NCBI GenBank assembly: GCA_965213775.1
Contig: CBDCAC010000004.1
Location: 62,001 to 126,000, forward strand
DNA from: Lichenicoccus sp965213775
GTDB taxonomy: Bacteria; Pseudomonadota; Alphaproteobacteria; Acetobacterales; Acetobacteraceae
Reading direction: 5' to 3'
DNA length: 64,000 nucleotides
Shown here: positions 1 through 10,073 of the stretch, in pieces
Position numbering within the stretch: the stretch's first letter is position 1
Layout: every line of letters starts with the position of its first letter
Program-made: the position numbers and the translations under genes
The notes under the pieces: generated by a model
Databases searched by the model: none
Seen by the model: the letters and a program-made list of their open reading frames with translations, nothing else
Told to the model about the DNA's origin: nothing

Positions 1-141
1 CGCATCGTGACCCTGCGCCACCGGCGGGGGCCGCGGGCGATCCGCGCAGCCGGACGCCGGCAGCATCAGGCAGCCCAGCAGGAGCAGACGCAGATGGATA
101 AGCAGATGAGGGCGGCGGCGGAGGCAGCGGTTTGAAACCAT
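1..141 (-). CDS. Lipoprotein N-terminus, partial at window edge
   Basis: Reading leftwards from the ATG at 141, 47 codons stay open to the window edge. The N-terminus has basic residues (R5, R8-R10), then a leucine-rich hydrophobic stretch, then a lipobox LPASGC ending at Cys32. This is a textbook type II signal peptide, so the product is probably lipidated and anchored in an envelope membrane. The mature part visible here is proline- and arginine-rich and not diagnostic. The gene is divergent from the zinc-finger/polA run, with about 70 bp between the two starts that should hold both promoters. No family can be assigned. Confidence 0.5.
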   Translation of the reverse strand, partial: MVSNRCLRRRPHLLIHLRLLLLGCLMLPASGCADRPRPPPVAQGHDA

Positions 142-212
142 GGCCAACCTGCGTATCATCTCGACCGCACGCCGGCCAGCCATGCCGGAGGCACCCATAT
201 CGAGGCGACCGC

Positions 213-428
213 ATGCCGTTCGGCGCGTCCACCCCCACCCCGAGGCTCGGCCTCGTCGAGACGCTGACGGCGAGCAGCCGCGTTGTCGCCTGCGACGGCG
301 GCGACGGGCCGCTCGGCCACCCCCGGGTCTGGCTGCGCATCGAGGGCACGCAGACCTTCTGCCCCTATTGCTCGCGCCTCTACGTGCTCGACCCGCAGGC
401 GCAGGAGGCGGGTGATTCAGGACATTGA
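213..428 (+). CDS. CHCC zinc-finger domain protein
   Basis: A 71-aa protein with the zf-CHCC signature shared with the mitochondrial complex I subunit NDUFS6. The sequence shows a Cys in VACDGG, the LGHPRV motif with its His, and a C-terminal CPYCSR pair, giving the Cys-His-Cys-Cys zinc ligand set. Small proteins of this type are common in Alphaproteobacteria; their exact bacterial role is unsettled. The ATG at 213 is chosen because it begins just before the conserved region and has a GAGG upstream; further starts upstream would only add low-complexity sequence. Its 3' end overlaps the polA start by 17 bases, so the two are probably translated together. Confidence 0.8.
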   Translation: MPFGASTPTPRLGLVETLTASSRVVACDGGDGPLGHPRVWLRIEGTQTFCPYCSRLYVLDPQAQEAGDSGH

Positions 429-3198
429 GACCGCGGCACCGGCGACGGATGGCGCAGCGCCGGGCGCCGGCACGCTGCGGGACGCCCACCTGGTCCTGAT
501 CGACGGTTCGGGCTTCATCTTCCGCGCCTTCCATGCCCTGCCGCCGATGAACCGGGCGGACGGCACGCCGGTGAACGCGGTGTTCGGCTTCACCAACATG
601 ATCGCCCGCTTCCTGCGCGACCATGTCGGCACCCACCTCGCGGTGATCTTCGATGCCGGCCGCGTCACCTTCCGCAACGAGCTCTACGTCGACTACAAGG
701 CGCACCGGCCGGAGCCGCCGCCCGAGCTGGTGCCGCAGTTCGCCCTGGTGCGCGAGGCCACCGCCGCCTTCGGCATCCCGGCGATCGAGCTCGCCGGCTG
801 GGAGGCCGACGACCTGATCGCCGCCTACGCGCGCGCGGTCGAGGAGGCCGGCGGACGCTGCACCATCGTCTCGTCGGACAAGGACCTGATGCAGCTGATC
901 CGGCCGGCGGTCGCCATGCTCGACCCGATCAAGCACAAGCCGATCGGCGAGGCGGAGGTGCGCGAGCGCTTCGGCGTCGGCCCCGACAAGGTGGTCGAGG
1001 TGCAGGCGCTGATGGGAGATCCGGTCGACAACGTGCCCGGCGTGCCCGGTATCGGCCCCAAGACCGCCGGCGCCCTGGTCGCCGAGTTCGGCGACCTCGA
1101 GGCTGTGCTCGCCGCCGCCCCGGCGATGAAGCCCTCCAAGCGGCGCGAGATGCTGCTCGAGCACGCGGGCAATGCGCGTCTGTCGCGCCGGCTAGTGATC
1201 CTGCGCGACGACGCGCCGCTGCCGCTGCCGATCGGCGAGCTCGGCTTCGTCCAGCCCGACCCGACGCGGCTCGCCGCCTGGCTGGACGGCATGGGATTCC
1301 GCTCCATCACCCAGCGGCTCGGGCTGGAGGGACAGGCGCGCCACCAGCCGCCGCCGGCCGAGGTGCGCGCGCACGTCGCCTTCGCCGGCTACGAGACCGT
1401 CACCAGCGCCGAGGCCCTGCGCGGCTGGATCGACGCCGCCCAGGGCGCCGGCCTGTGCGCGATCGACACCGAGACCGACGGGCTGGACACGATGCGCGCC
1501 CAGATGGTCGGCTTCTCGCTGGCCGTGGCGCCCGGCCGCGCCTGCTACGTGCCGCTGCGCCACGAGGGCGACCTGGAGCATCCGGTCGGCAGCCAGATCG
1601 AGCTGCGGGCGGCGCTCGAGCTGCTCGACCCGCTGCTGCGCGATCCCGGCACGCTGAAGATCTTCCACAACGCCAAGTTCGACCTGCTGGTGCTGGAGCA
1701 TGCCGGGGCATCGCGCGCGGTCGCGATCGACGACACCATGCTGATCTCCTACGCCCAGGAGGCCGGCGCGCACGGCCACGGCATGGACGAGCTGTCGTCG
1801 CGCCATCTCGGCCACACCCCGGTGAGCTACGACCAGGTCACCGGCACCGGCCGCAACCGTATCGCCTTCGCACGCGTCGACCTCGCCAGCGCCACCCGCT
1901 ACGCCGCCGAGGATGCCGACGTGACGCTGCGGCTGTGGCACGCGCTGCGCCCGCAGCTCGCCCGCAACCGCTCGCTCGCCCTCTACGAGCAGCTCGAGCG
2001 GCCGCTGATACGCATCCTCGCCGACATGGAGCGCGCCGGCATCAGCGTCGACGCCACCGAGCTGCGACGCATGTCGGTCGATTTCGCCGCGCGCATGGCG
2101 GTGATGGAGAGCGAGATCCACGCGCTCGCCGGCCGCGGCTTCAACCTCGGCAGCGCCAAGCAGCTCGGCGAGATCCTGTTCGACGAGATGAGCCTGCCGG
2201 GCGGCAAGCGGATGAAGACCGGCGCCTGGGGCACGGATTCCTCAGTGCTGCAGGGCCTCGCCGAGCAGGGGCACGAGCTGCCGGCGCGCATCCTCGAATG
2301 GCGGCAGCTGGCCAAGCTCAAATCCACCTACGCCGACGCCCTGGTCGACGAGGTCAACCCCGACACCGGGCGGGTGCACACCTCGTTCCAGATGGCGATC
2401 ACCTCGACCGGGCGGCTGTCGTCGAACGAGCCCAACCTGCAGAACATCCCGATCCGCACCGAGGAGGGCGGGCGCATCCGGCGCGCCTTCATCGCCGCCC
2501 CCGGCCACGTGCTGGTGTCGGCCGACTACTCGCAGATCGAGCTGCGGCTGATGGCGCACGTGGCCGGCATCCCGGCGCTGAAGCAGGCGTTCGCCGCCGG
2601 CGAGGACATCCACGCCCGCACCGCCAGCGAGGTGTTCGGGGTGCCGATGGCGGGCATGGACGCCGCCACCCGGCGACGCGCCAAGGCGATCAATTTCGGC
2701 ATCATCTACGGCATCAGCGCCTTCGGGCTCGGCCGCCAGCTCGGCATCCCGCCCGGCGAGGCGCGCAGCTACATCGACGCCTACTTCGCGCGCTATCCCG
2801 GCATACGCGCCTTCATGGAGTCCACCCGCGAGGAGGCCCGCGCGCACGGCTACGTGCTGACCCCGTTCGGCCGTCGCTGCTGGATCCCCGGCATCGCCGA
2901 CAAGAGCGCCGCGCGGCGCTCCTACGCCGAGCGCCAGGCCAGCAACGCGCCGCTGCAGGGCGGGGCCGCCGACATCATCAAGCGCGCCATGGTGCGCATC
3001 CCGGCCGCCCTCGCGGCCGCCGGGCTGCGGGCACGGATGCTGCTGCAGGTGCATGACGAGCTGCTGTTCGAGGCGCCGGAGGCGGAAGCCGAGCGCCTGC
3101 AGGCGGTGGCCAAGTCGGTGATGCAGTCCGCCGCGAGCCTGTCGGTGCCGCTGGTGGTCGAGACCGGACACGGCAAGAGCTGGGCGGAGGCGCATTGA
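412..3198 (+). CDS. polA: DNA polymerase I
   Basis: A 928-aa family A DNA polymerase, the same length as E. coli Pol I. It fills gaps and removes RNA primers in replication and repair. Three domains are visible. The N-terminal 5' nuclease begins at LIDGSGF (Asp31). The 3'-5' proofreading exonuclease has the DTE metal motif (Asp352/Glu354), HNAKFD and YAAEDAD, so proofreading should be active. The polymerase domain has motif A DYSQIELR (Asp705), motif B around RRRAKAINFG and motif C QVHDE (Asp882), with both catalytic Asp at the E. coli positions. The GTG at 412 is chosen because an AGGAGG lies just upstream and it gives the family length. A longer in-frame extension to 283 overlaps the zinc-finger gene and encodes arginine-rich junk. 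Confidence 0.97.
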   Translation: MIQDIETAAPATDGAAPGAGTLRDAHLVLIDGSGFIFRAFHALPPMNRADGTPVNAVFGFTNMIARFLRDHVGTHLAVIFDAGRVTFRNELYVDYKAHRPEPPPELVPQFALVREATAAFGIPAIELAGWEADDLIAAYARAVEEAGGRCTIVSSDKDLMQLIRPAVAMLDPIKHKPIGEAEVRERFGVGPDKVVEVQALMGDPVDNVPGVPGIGPKTAGALVAEFGDLEAVLAAAPAMKPSKRREMLLEHAGNARLSRRLVILRDDAPLPLPIGELGFVQPDPTRLAAWLDGMGFRSITQRLGLEGQARHQPPPAEVRAHVAFAGYETVTSAEALRGWIDAAQGAGLCAIDTETDGLDTMRAQMVGFSLAVAPGRACYVPLRHEGDLEHPVGSQIELRAALELLDPLLRDPGTLKIFHNAKFDLLVLEHAGASRAVAIDDTMLISYAQEAGAHGHGMDELSSRHLGHTPVSYDQVTGTGRNRIAFARVDLASATRYAAEDADVTLRLWHALRPQLARNRSLALYEQLERPLIRILADMERAGISVDATELRRMSVDFAARMAVMESEIHALAGRGFNLGSAKQLGEILFDEMSLPGGKRMKTGAWGTDSSVLQGLAEQGHELPARILEWRQLAKLKSTYADALVDEVNPDTGRVHTSFQMAITSTGRLSSNEPNLQNIPIRTEEGGRIRRAFIAAPGHVLVSADYSQIELRLMAHVAGIPALKQAFAAGEDIHARTASEVFGVPMAGMDAATRRRAKAINFGIIYGISAFGLGRQLGIPPGEARSYIDAYFARYPGIRAFMESTREEARAHGYVLTPFGRRCWIPGIADKSAARRSYAERQASNAPLQGGAADIIKRAMVRIPAALAAAGLRARMLLQVHDELLFEAPEAEAERLQAVAKSVMQSAASLSVPLVVETGHGKSWAEAH

Positions 3199-3830
3199 CA
3201 CCCGGGCTGATGAGACGAAGGCTGGCGCCGCTGCTCGCGACGCTCGCGATCCTGCTCGCCGGCGGCGGCGCGCTGCTCGCCACCCGCCCGTCGCCCGCGC
3301 CGAGCTCCGGAGCGTCGGACCTCGCGGCCAGCATCGGCGGACCCTTCCAACTGGTCGGCGCGGACGGCCGCCGCGTCACCGACGCCGATTTCCGCGGCCG
3401 CTGGATGATGATCTATTTCGGCTACACGCGCTGCCCGGACGCCTGCCCGACGGCGCTGAACAACATCGCCAACGCGCTCGACCTGATGCAGGCCGAGGGC
3501 CGCGCGATCGCGCCGATCTTCATCACCATCGACCCCGCGCGCGACACGCCGGAGGTGGTCGGGCACTACGCCTCGCTGTTCGGCACCCGGATCACCGGCC
3601 TGACCGGCACCCAGGCGCAGATCGACCGCGCCGAGCACGAGTTCCGCGTCTACGCCGCACGCCACCCGACCGGCGGCGGCGACTACGCGATGGATCACAG
3701 CTCGATCATCTACGTGATGGACCAGCGTGGCCGCTTCGCCGGCTTCATCGACGGCGCGGCCAGTGCGGAGGACATCGCGGCCAAGACGCGCGACCTGCTG
3801 CGCGGCACGGCTCCGCACGACGCCTCTTGA
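3195..3830 (+). CDS. SCO1/SenC-family copper chaperone
   Basis: A 211-aa thioredoxin-fold protein of the SCO1/SenC/PrrC family, which delivers copper to the CuA site of cytochrome c oxidase or maintains its thiols. A single N-terminal membrane anchor spans about residues 10-30. The copper motif CPDAC gives Cys80 and Cys84, and the third ligand is His168 in MDHSS, so the site is complete. The start is a TTG overlapping the polA stop (TTGA) with GGAGG four bases upstream. An ATG at 3210 is an alternative that still keeps the anchor. No oxidase genes are nearby, so its partner lies outside the window. Confidence 0.9.
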   Translation: MTPGLMRRRLAPLLATLAILLAGGGALLATRPSPAPSSGASDLAASIGGPFQLVGADGRRVTDADFRGRWMMIYFGYTRCPDACPTALNNIANALDLMQAEGRAIAPIFITIDPARDTPEVVGHYASLFGTRITGLTGTQAQIDRAEHEFRVYAARHPTGGGDYAMDHSSIIYVMDQRGRFAGFIDGAASAEDIAAKTRDLLRGTAPHDAS

Positions 3831-5530
3831 CCTCGACGAAGTCGAAGCTCCCGCGATCCGCCTGCCTTGCCGTGGCGGCCCTGTGCGTCGGCACGCAGGT
3901 GCGTGGCCAGGCGCTCCAGCCCGCGCCGTACCAGCCCCGCCATCGCGGCGGCACGCTGCGCCTGACCGCGGACGCCTCCGGCGGCACGCTGGATCCCCAG
4001 ATCAACTATGTCAGCACCAATGCGCAGATCTTCGCGATCACCAATGACGGCCTGACCGCTTTCGCCAAGGTCGACGGCCCCGGCAGCGCCACCATCGTGC
4101 CCGACGTCGCCGACGCGCTGCCGGCGCCGAGCGACGGCGGCCGCACCTACCGGTTCCACCTGCATCCCGGCATACGCTTCTCCACCGGCCAGCCGCTGAC
4201 GCCGACCGACGTGCTCGCCACCATGCGTCGCATCTTCAAGGTCGGCAGCCCGACCGCCGGCAGCTTCTACGGCGGCATCGTCGGCGCCAGCCTCTGTCTG
4301 AAGGATCCGGCGCACTGCACGCTCGACGGCGGCGTCGAGGCCGACGACCGTGCCGGCACCGTCACCTTCCACCTGACCCAGCCGGACGGCGAGTTCTTCG
4401 ACAAGCTCGCCATGCCGCACGCCTCGATCGTGCCCGCCGACACCCCGCTGCGCGACCTCGGCAACGTGCCGGCCGCCGCCACCGGCCCGTACCGGATCAC
4501 CGCTTTCGATCCCAATCACGGGATGACGCTGCAGCGGAACCCGTATTTCCGCCCCTGGAGCCCGCTCGCCCAGCCGGAGGGCTACGTCGACCGCATCAGC
4601 TACGATTTCGGCCTGACCGACGAGGCGCAGACCACGGCGGTCGAGAACGGCGACTATGACTGGATGTTCAACAACAAGCCGCTCGACCGGCTCGGCGAGC
4701 TCGGCGACCGCTACACCGATCGGGTGCACATCCAGCCGCTGTTCGCGATCTTCTACATACCGATGAACGTCAACCTCGCGCCGTTCGACAAGCTCAAGGC
4801 GCGACAGGCGGTCAACTACGCCGTCAACCGACGGGCGATGGCGATCTTCTATGGCGGCGCCGCGGTCGCCGATCCGCTGTGCGAGATGGTGCCGACCGGC
4901 ATCCCCGGACGCAGCGGCCAATGTCCCTACACCAAGGGAGCCGATGCCGCGCATCCGGCCGCGTCGTGGCAGAAGCCCGACCTGGATCGCGCCCGGATGC
5001 TGGTCGCGCAGAGCGGCACCAGGGGCGCCAAGGTCACGCTGGTCGTGCCCAACCGCGCCATCGACGTCGCGATGGGGACCTACCTGCAGAACACGCTGAA
5101 CCAGATCGGCTACGACACCACGGTCAAGTTCGTGACCGACGCGATCGAGTTCAGCTACATCCAGAACACCAGCAACAAGGTGCAGATCAGCCTGACCGAC
5201 TGGTATGCCGACTACCCCGCGCCCTCGAACTTCCTCGACGATCTGTTCGGCTGCGAGAACTTCCATCCAGGCTCGGATTCCTCGATCAACATCTCCGGCC
5301 TGTGCGACCGCGCGATCCAGGACACCATCGACCGCGCGGTCCGCATCTCGGCGACCGATCCGGCGGCGGGCACGGCGCTATGGTCGCAGGTAAGCCGGCA
5401 GATCATGCAGACCGCCGCCGCGGCGCCGCTGATCCAGTTCAAGTACGTCGACTTCGTCTCCGCGCGGCTCGGCCATTACACCTACACGCTGCTGTACCAC
5501 ATGCTGTTCTCCCAGGTCTGGGTGCAGTGA
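3827..5530 (+). CDS. Peptide/oligopeptide ABC transporter, substrate-binding protein
   Basis: A 567-aa SBP_bac_5 family (DppA/OppA-like) periplasmic binding protein. The N-terminus has a signal peptide: basic residues, then a hydrophobic ACLAVAALCVG segment, with likely cleavage near VRGQA. The mature start, HRGGTLRL, followed by LDPQINYVSTN, is typical of the family. It would present peptides or a similar solute to the permeases encoded immediately downstream. The start is TTG overlapping the SCO1 stop (TTGA), the same arrangement as at the polA/SCO1 junction. Real substrates of this family range from peptides to nickel and opines, so the ligand is uncertain. Confidence 0.88.
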   Translation: MTSTKSKLPRSACLAVAALCVGTQVRGQALQPAPYQPRHRGGTLRLTADASGGTLDPQINYVSTNAQIFAITNDGLTAFAKVDGPGSATIVPDVADALPAPSDGGRTYRFHLHPGIRFSTGQPLTPTDVLATMRRIFKVGSPTAGSFYGGIVGASLCLKDPAHCTLDGGVEADDRAGTVTFHLTQPDGEFFDKLAMPHASIVPADTPLRDLGNVPAAATGPYRITAFDPNHGMTLQRNPYFRPWSPLAQPEGYVDRISYDFGLTDEAQTTAVENGDYDWMFNNKPLDRLGELGDRYTDRVHIQPLFAIFYIPMNVNLAPFDKLKARQAVNYAVNRRAMAIFYGGAAVADPLCEMVPTGIPGRSGQCPYTKGADAAHPAASWQKPDLDRARMLVAQSGTRGAKVTLVVPNRAIDVAMGTYLQNTLNQIGYDTTVKFVTDAIEFSYIQNTSNKVQISLTDWYADYPAPSNFLDDLFGCENFHPGSDSSINISGLCDRAIQDTIDRAVRISATDPAAGTALWSQVSRQIMQTAAAAPLIQFKYVDFVSARLGHYTYTLLYHMLFSQVWVQ

Positions 5531-6519
5531 GGGCGGGCAACGGACCCTGGGCCACCGCCGCGCGGGCACTCGCCCGCGACGGTACCGCGATGACCGCACT
5601 CGCGGCATTGCTGCTGATCGTGCTCGCCTGCCTCGCCGCCCCGCTCTACGCGCGGCACCTCGCCCATACCGACCCGTTCGACGCCGACATCGCCGCCACC
5701 GTCACCCTGGGCGGCCGCGAGATCGCGGTGATGCAGCCGAACGCCAACCGGCTGCATCTCGGCCTCACCCCGATCGGGCCGACCTGGCACGCGTCGGCCT
5801 ACCTGCTCGGCTCCGACGGCCAGGGCCGCGACGTGATGGCGCGGCTGCTCTACGGCGGCCGCAACTCGCTGCTGATCAGCGCCGCCGCCACCCTGATCTG
5901 CATCGTCATGGCCGCCGCGATCGGCATCGTCTCCGGCTTCTTCGGCGGCGTCGTCGACGCCGTGCTGTCGCGCACGATGGACATCATGTGGGCGATCCCG
6001 GTCTACCTGTTCGCGATCTCGCTCTCCATCGTCACCATCCGCCAGGGGCTGCGCCTGGGGCCGTTCACCATCGCCTCCGACAACCTGGCCCTGCCGATCT
6101 GCATCATCGCCCTGGTCTACGTGCCCTACGCCGCGCGTCCGATACGCGGCCGCGTGCTGTCGCTGCGGCACAGCGAGTTCGTGCTCGCCGCGCGCGGCCT
6201 CGGCGTGTCGCGGCCGCGCATCCTGCTGCGCGACATCCTGCCCAACGTGTCGGGCACCCTGATCGTGCTGGCGCCGCTGCTGATGGCGCTGGCGATGCTG
6301 GCGGAGTCCGCCCTCTCGTTCCTGTCGATCGGCGTGCAGGCGCCGGCGGCGAGCTGGGGCACCATCATCCAGGACGGCGAGGGCCTGATCTACACCCGTC
6401 CGATGGTGGCCTTCGCCCCGGGGCTCGCCATCGTGCTCAGCGTGCTGGCGCTCAACCTGCTCGGCGACGGCCTGCGCGACGCGCTCGACGTGCGCGATGC
6501 CGGGCGGCGTCGCGAATGA
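5527..6519 (+). CDS. Peptide ABC transporter permease, DppC/OppC type
   Basis: A 330-aa inner-membrane permease. It has an N-terminal membrane segment, an extracytoplasmic loop, and the DppC-type core with further helices. The cytoplasmic coupling motif is seen as EFVLAARGLGVSRPRILLRDILPN. The start is a GTG overlapping the stop of the binding-protein gene (GTGA); an ATG at 5590 (MTALAALL) is possible but would shorten the N-terminal region. The C-type permease precedes the B-type one here, the reverse of the order in E. coli dpp and opp. Confidence 0.88.
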   Translation: MRAGNGPWATAARALARDGTAMTALAALLLIVLACLAAPLYARHLAHTDPFDADIAATVTLGGREIAVMQPNANRLHLGLTPIGPTWHASAYLLGSDGQGRDVMARLLYGGRNSLLISAAATLICIVMAAAIGIVSGFFGGVVDAVLSRTMDIMWAIPVYLFAISLSIVTIRQGLRLGPFTIASDNLALPICIIALVYVPYAARPIRGRVLSLRHSEFVLAARGLGVSRPRILLRDILPNVSGTLIVLAPLLMALAMLAESALSFLSIGVQAPAASWGTIIQDGEGLIYTRPMVAFAPGLAIVLSVLALNLLGDGLRDALDVRDAGRRRE

Positions 6520-7490
6520 CGGCCGCGTTCCTGCGCCGGCTGGGCCAGACGATCTTCGTGCTGTTCGGCATCAGCGTGCTGGTGTTCGCGGTGTTCTTCG
6601 CCACCCCCGGCTCGGATCCCACCGCCCGCATCGCCGGACGCAACGCCTCCCCCGAGACCCTCGCCCTGGTGCGCCACGAGTACGGCTTCGACCAATCGCT
6701 GCCGGTGCAGTATGCGCGCATGATGGACAAGCTGTTCGTCAGCCGCGACCTCACCTCCTTCGTCGATCACGGCGAGCGGGTGGTGCCGGAGGTGATGCGC
6801 GCGGCCCCCGTCACCCTGTCGCTGGTGATCGGCGCCGCCATCGTCTGGGTGCTGGGCTCGATCGCCATGGGCACGCTCGCCACCGCCACGCGCGGCTCGT
6901 GGGTCGATCGTGGCCTGATGATGCTGGGCTTGATCGGCATCTCCATGCCAGTGTTCTGGCTCGGCGAGGTGATCAACCTGGTCACCCAGAGCCGCCTGCA
7001 CGACACCTGGCTGTTCTCCTGGGTGCCGGGGCTCGGCTACGTGCCGCTGAGCGAGGATCCGTGGGGCTGGTTCAAGGCGCTGGTGATACCGTGGTTCACG
7101 CTCGCGGTGCTGTTCATCGGCATCTACGGCCGGGTGCTGCGCGCCGACCTGGTCGCGGCGTACGGCGAGGACTTCATGCGCACCGCCCAGGCCAAGGGGC
7201 TGTCGGCCAGCCGGGTGCTGCTGCGCCACGGCCTGCGCACCTCGATGATCAGCTTCGTCTCGCTGTTCGGGCTCGATTTCGCGCAGCTGGTCGGCGGCGG
7301 CGCGCTGCTCACCGAGGTGGTGTTCGGCCTGCAAGGGGTCGGCCGGCTGACCTACCAGGCGCTGTCCAACCTCGACCTGCCGCTGATCATGGCGACCGTG
7401 ATGTACTCCGCCTTCTTCGTGGTGCTGGCCAACGCCCTGGTCGACATCCTCTATCTGTTCCTCGACCCGCGCGTGCGCGACGGGCGCTGA
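6516..7490 (+). CDS. Peptide ABC transporter permease, DppB/OppB type
   Basis: A 324-aa inner-membrane permease that would pair with the preceding gene product to form the translocation channel. The N-terminus, FLRRLGQTIFVLFGISVLVF, is typical of DppB, and the coupling motif reads EDFMRTAQAKGLSASRVLLRHGLR. The C-terminal helix ends in LDPRVRDGR. The ATG overlaps the previous stop (ATGA), so translational coupling is very likely. Confidence 0.9.
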   Translation: MTAAFLRRLGQTIFVLFGISVLVFAVFFATPGSDPTARIAGRNASPETLALVRHEYGFDQSLPVQYARMMDKLFVSRDLTSFVDHGERVVPEVMRAAPVTLSLVIGAAIVWVLGSIAMGTLATATRGSWVDRGLMMLGLIGISMPVFWLGEVINLVTQSRLHDTWLFSWVPGLGYVPLSEDPWGWFKALVIPWFTLAVLFIGIYGRVLRADLVAAYGEDFMRTAQAKGLSASRVLLRHGLRTSMISFVSLFGLDFAQLVGGGALLTEVVFGLQGVGRLTYQALSNLDLPLIMATVMYSAFFVVLANALVDILYLFLDPRVRDGR

Positions 7491-7493
7491 GCC

Positions 7494-8449
7494 ATGCAGC
7501 TGCTCGAGATCACCGACCTCACCATCGACCTGCCGAGCGCACGCGGCCGCACGATGCGCATCGTCGAGCGGCTCGGCTTCTCGGTCGGCGAGCGCGAGAT
7601 CCTCGGCATGGTGGGCGAATCCGGCTCGGGCAAGAGCATGACGGCACTCGCCGTCATGGGCCTGATCGATGCGCCCGGCGCCCGGATCACCGGCTCGGTG
7701 CGCTTCCGCGGACGCGAGCTGCTCGGGCTGCCGCCGCGCGCGCTGCGCCGCCTGCGCGGCCGCGAGATCGCCATGATCTTCCAGGACCCGATGACCGCCC
7801 TGACCCCGGTGCACACCATCGGCTGGCAGATCGACGAGCAGATACGCGCCCACGAGCGGCTGAGCCATGCCGGTGCGCGGGCACGCACCGTCGACCTGCT
7901 GGAGCAGATGGGCGTGCCCGACCCGGGGCGCGCCGCCGACCGCTATCCGCACCAGCTCTCCGGTGGGCTGCGCCAGCGCGCCATGATCGCCATGGCGCTG
8001 TCGTGCAACCCCGCCCTGCTGATCGCCGACGAGCCGACCACGGCGCTCGACGTGACGGTGCAGGCGCAGATCCTGGAGCTGCTGCGCGGCCTGAGGCGCG
8101 ACTTCGGCTCGTCGGTGCTGCTGATCACCCACGACATGGGCGTCGTCGCAGAGACCTGCGACCGCACCCTGGTGCTGTATGCCGGCACCGTCGCCGAGCG
8201 CGGGCCGACCGAGGCGATCTTCGCAGCCCCGGGCCACCCGTACACCCGTGCGCTGCTGGCCTCGATCCCGCCGCTGCGCGGGCCGCGGCCGACCCGCCTG
8301 CCCTCGATCCCGGGACAGCCGCCGAGCCCCGCGGAACGGTCCGACGGCTGTCCGTTCCAGCCGCGCTGCGGCCACGCCCACGCCGCCTGCGCGGTGCGTC
8401 CGGCGCTGCTGCGTCGCGGCGCGCAGGACATCGCCTGCGTGCTCGCCGC

Positions 8450-8453
<4 letters not shown>
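7494..8453 (+). CDS. Peptide ABC transporter ATP-binding protein, DppD type
   Basis: A 319-aa ATPase of the dipeptide/oligopeptide transporter. Walker A is GESGSGKS (about residues 41-48), the signature is LSGGLRQRAMIA, and Walker B is LLIADEPTTALD followed by a switch His in ITHDMG. The C-terminal extension carries the cysteine cluster (CPFQPRCGHAHAAC) seen in DppD/OppD proteins, some of which bind an Fe-S cluster. It starts three bases after the permease stop and forms a heterodimer with the next gene product. Confidence 0.93.
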
Positions 8454-9451
<998 letters not shown>

Positions 9452-9454
9452 CAA

Positions 9455-9569
9455 GGCAAGGGGCTTCGCCCTTTGAACCCCATCAAAGGCGGAGCCTTTG
9501 AAATCCGATATTTTATGAATCGGGGTCTGGGGCCGCCGGCCCCAGTGGGTCAAGGGCAAAGCCCTCGCC
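9455..9569. repeat. Palindromic intergenic repeat, copy A
   Basis: A 115-bp element made of consecutive hairpins, in the reverse orientation to the copies at 34.8 and 49.5 kb. Read on the minus strand it contains AGGGCTTTGCCCT, GGGGCCGGCGGCCCC, AAAGGCTCCGCCTTT and GGGCGAAGCCC, bounded by GGCGAGGGC and GCCCCTTGCC. It lies between convergent genes, the DppF-type ATPase and the UPF0178 gene, and extends 57 bases into the latter. The symmetry suggests a bidirectional terminator or a REP/MITE-like element. Confidence 0.85.
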
Positions 9570-10067
9570 GGGGGCAACCCGCCGCAGCACCGGTGCCGGC
9601 CCGCGTCGCGCCCGGTTGATCGCGAGGTCGAGGGCGGCGAGAAACGCGGAGCGGTCCTTGGCGCCGAACGGCCGCGGCCCGCCGGTCACCTGGCCCGCGG
9701 CGCGCAGGTCGTCCATCAGGTTGCGGGTGGCCAGCGCCATGCCGATCGCGCTCTCGTCGAACAGCCGCCCGGTCGGCGCCAGCACCGCGGCACCCGCCTT
9801 GACGCAGCGCGCCGCCAGCGGCACGTCGGCGGTGACCACCACGTCGCCGCGACCCGCGCGCTCGGCGATCCAGCCGTCCGCGACGTCCGGTCCGCTCTCC
9901 ACCACCACGCGCTCGATCAGCGGCGAGACCGGCACCGCCATCAGGCTGTTCGACACCACCAGCACCGGCACCCGGTAGCGCTCCGCCACCCGGTAGATCT
10001 CGTTCTTGACCGGACAGGCATCGGCGTCGACGTAGATCCGCGTGGCAGGGGCACTCGCGTCACCCAT
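9513..10067 (-). CDS. UPF0178 (YaiI/YqxD family) protein with repeat-encoded tail
   Basis: A 184-aa member of the UPF0178/DUF188 family, whose fold resembles PIN-like nucleases; no activity is established. The N-terminal signature YVDADACPVKNEIYRVA and the later VVTADVPLA and PTGRLFDE segments are diagnostic. The last 18 residues and the stop codon are encoded inside palindromic repeat copy A, ending in LGPAAPDPDS. The family is usually about 150 aa, so this tail looks like a gain from repeat insertion. It sits six bases after gntK and is the last gene of the pentose-phosphate operon; a role in that pathway is not implied by its family. Confidence 0.88.
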   Translation of the reverse strand: MGDASAPATRIYVDADACPVKNEIYRVAERYRVPVLVVSNSLMAVPVSPLIERVVVESGPDVADGWIAERAGRGDVVVTADVPLAARCVKAGAAVLAPTGRLFDESAIGMALATRNLMDDLRAAGQVTGGPRPFGAKDRSAFLAALDLAINRARRGPAPVLRRVAPGEGFALDPLGPAAPDPDS

Positions 10068-10073
10068 CGAGGC

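Noticed and set aside
283..411. Longer polA start
   Set aside because: The extra 43 residues are Arg/Ser/Ala junk overlapping the CHCC zinc-finger gene. The GTG at 412 gives the standard 928-aa length and has AGGAGG.
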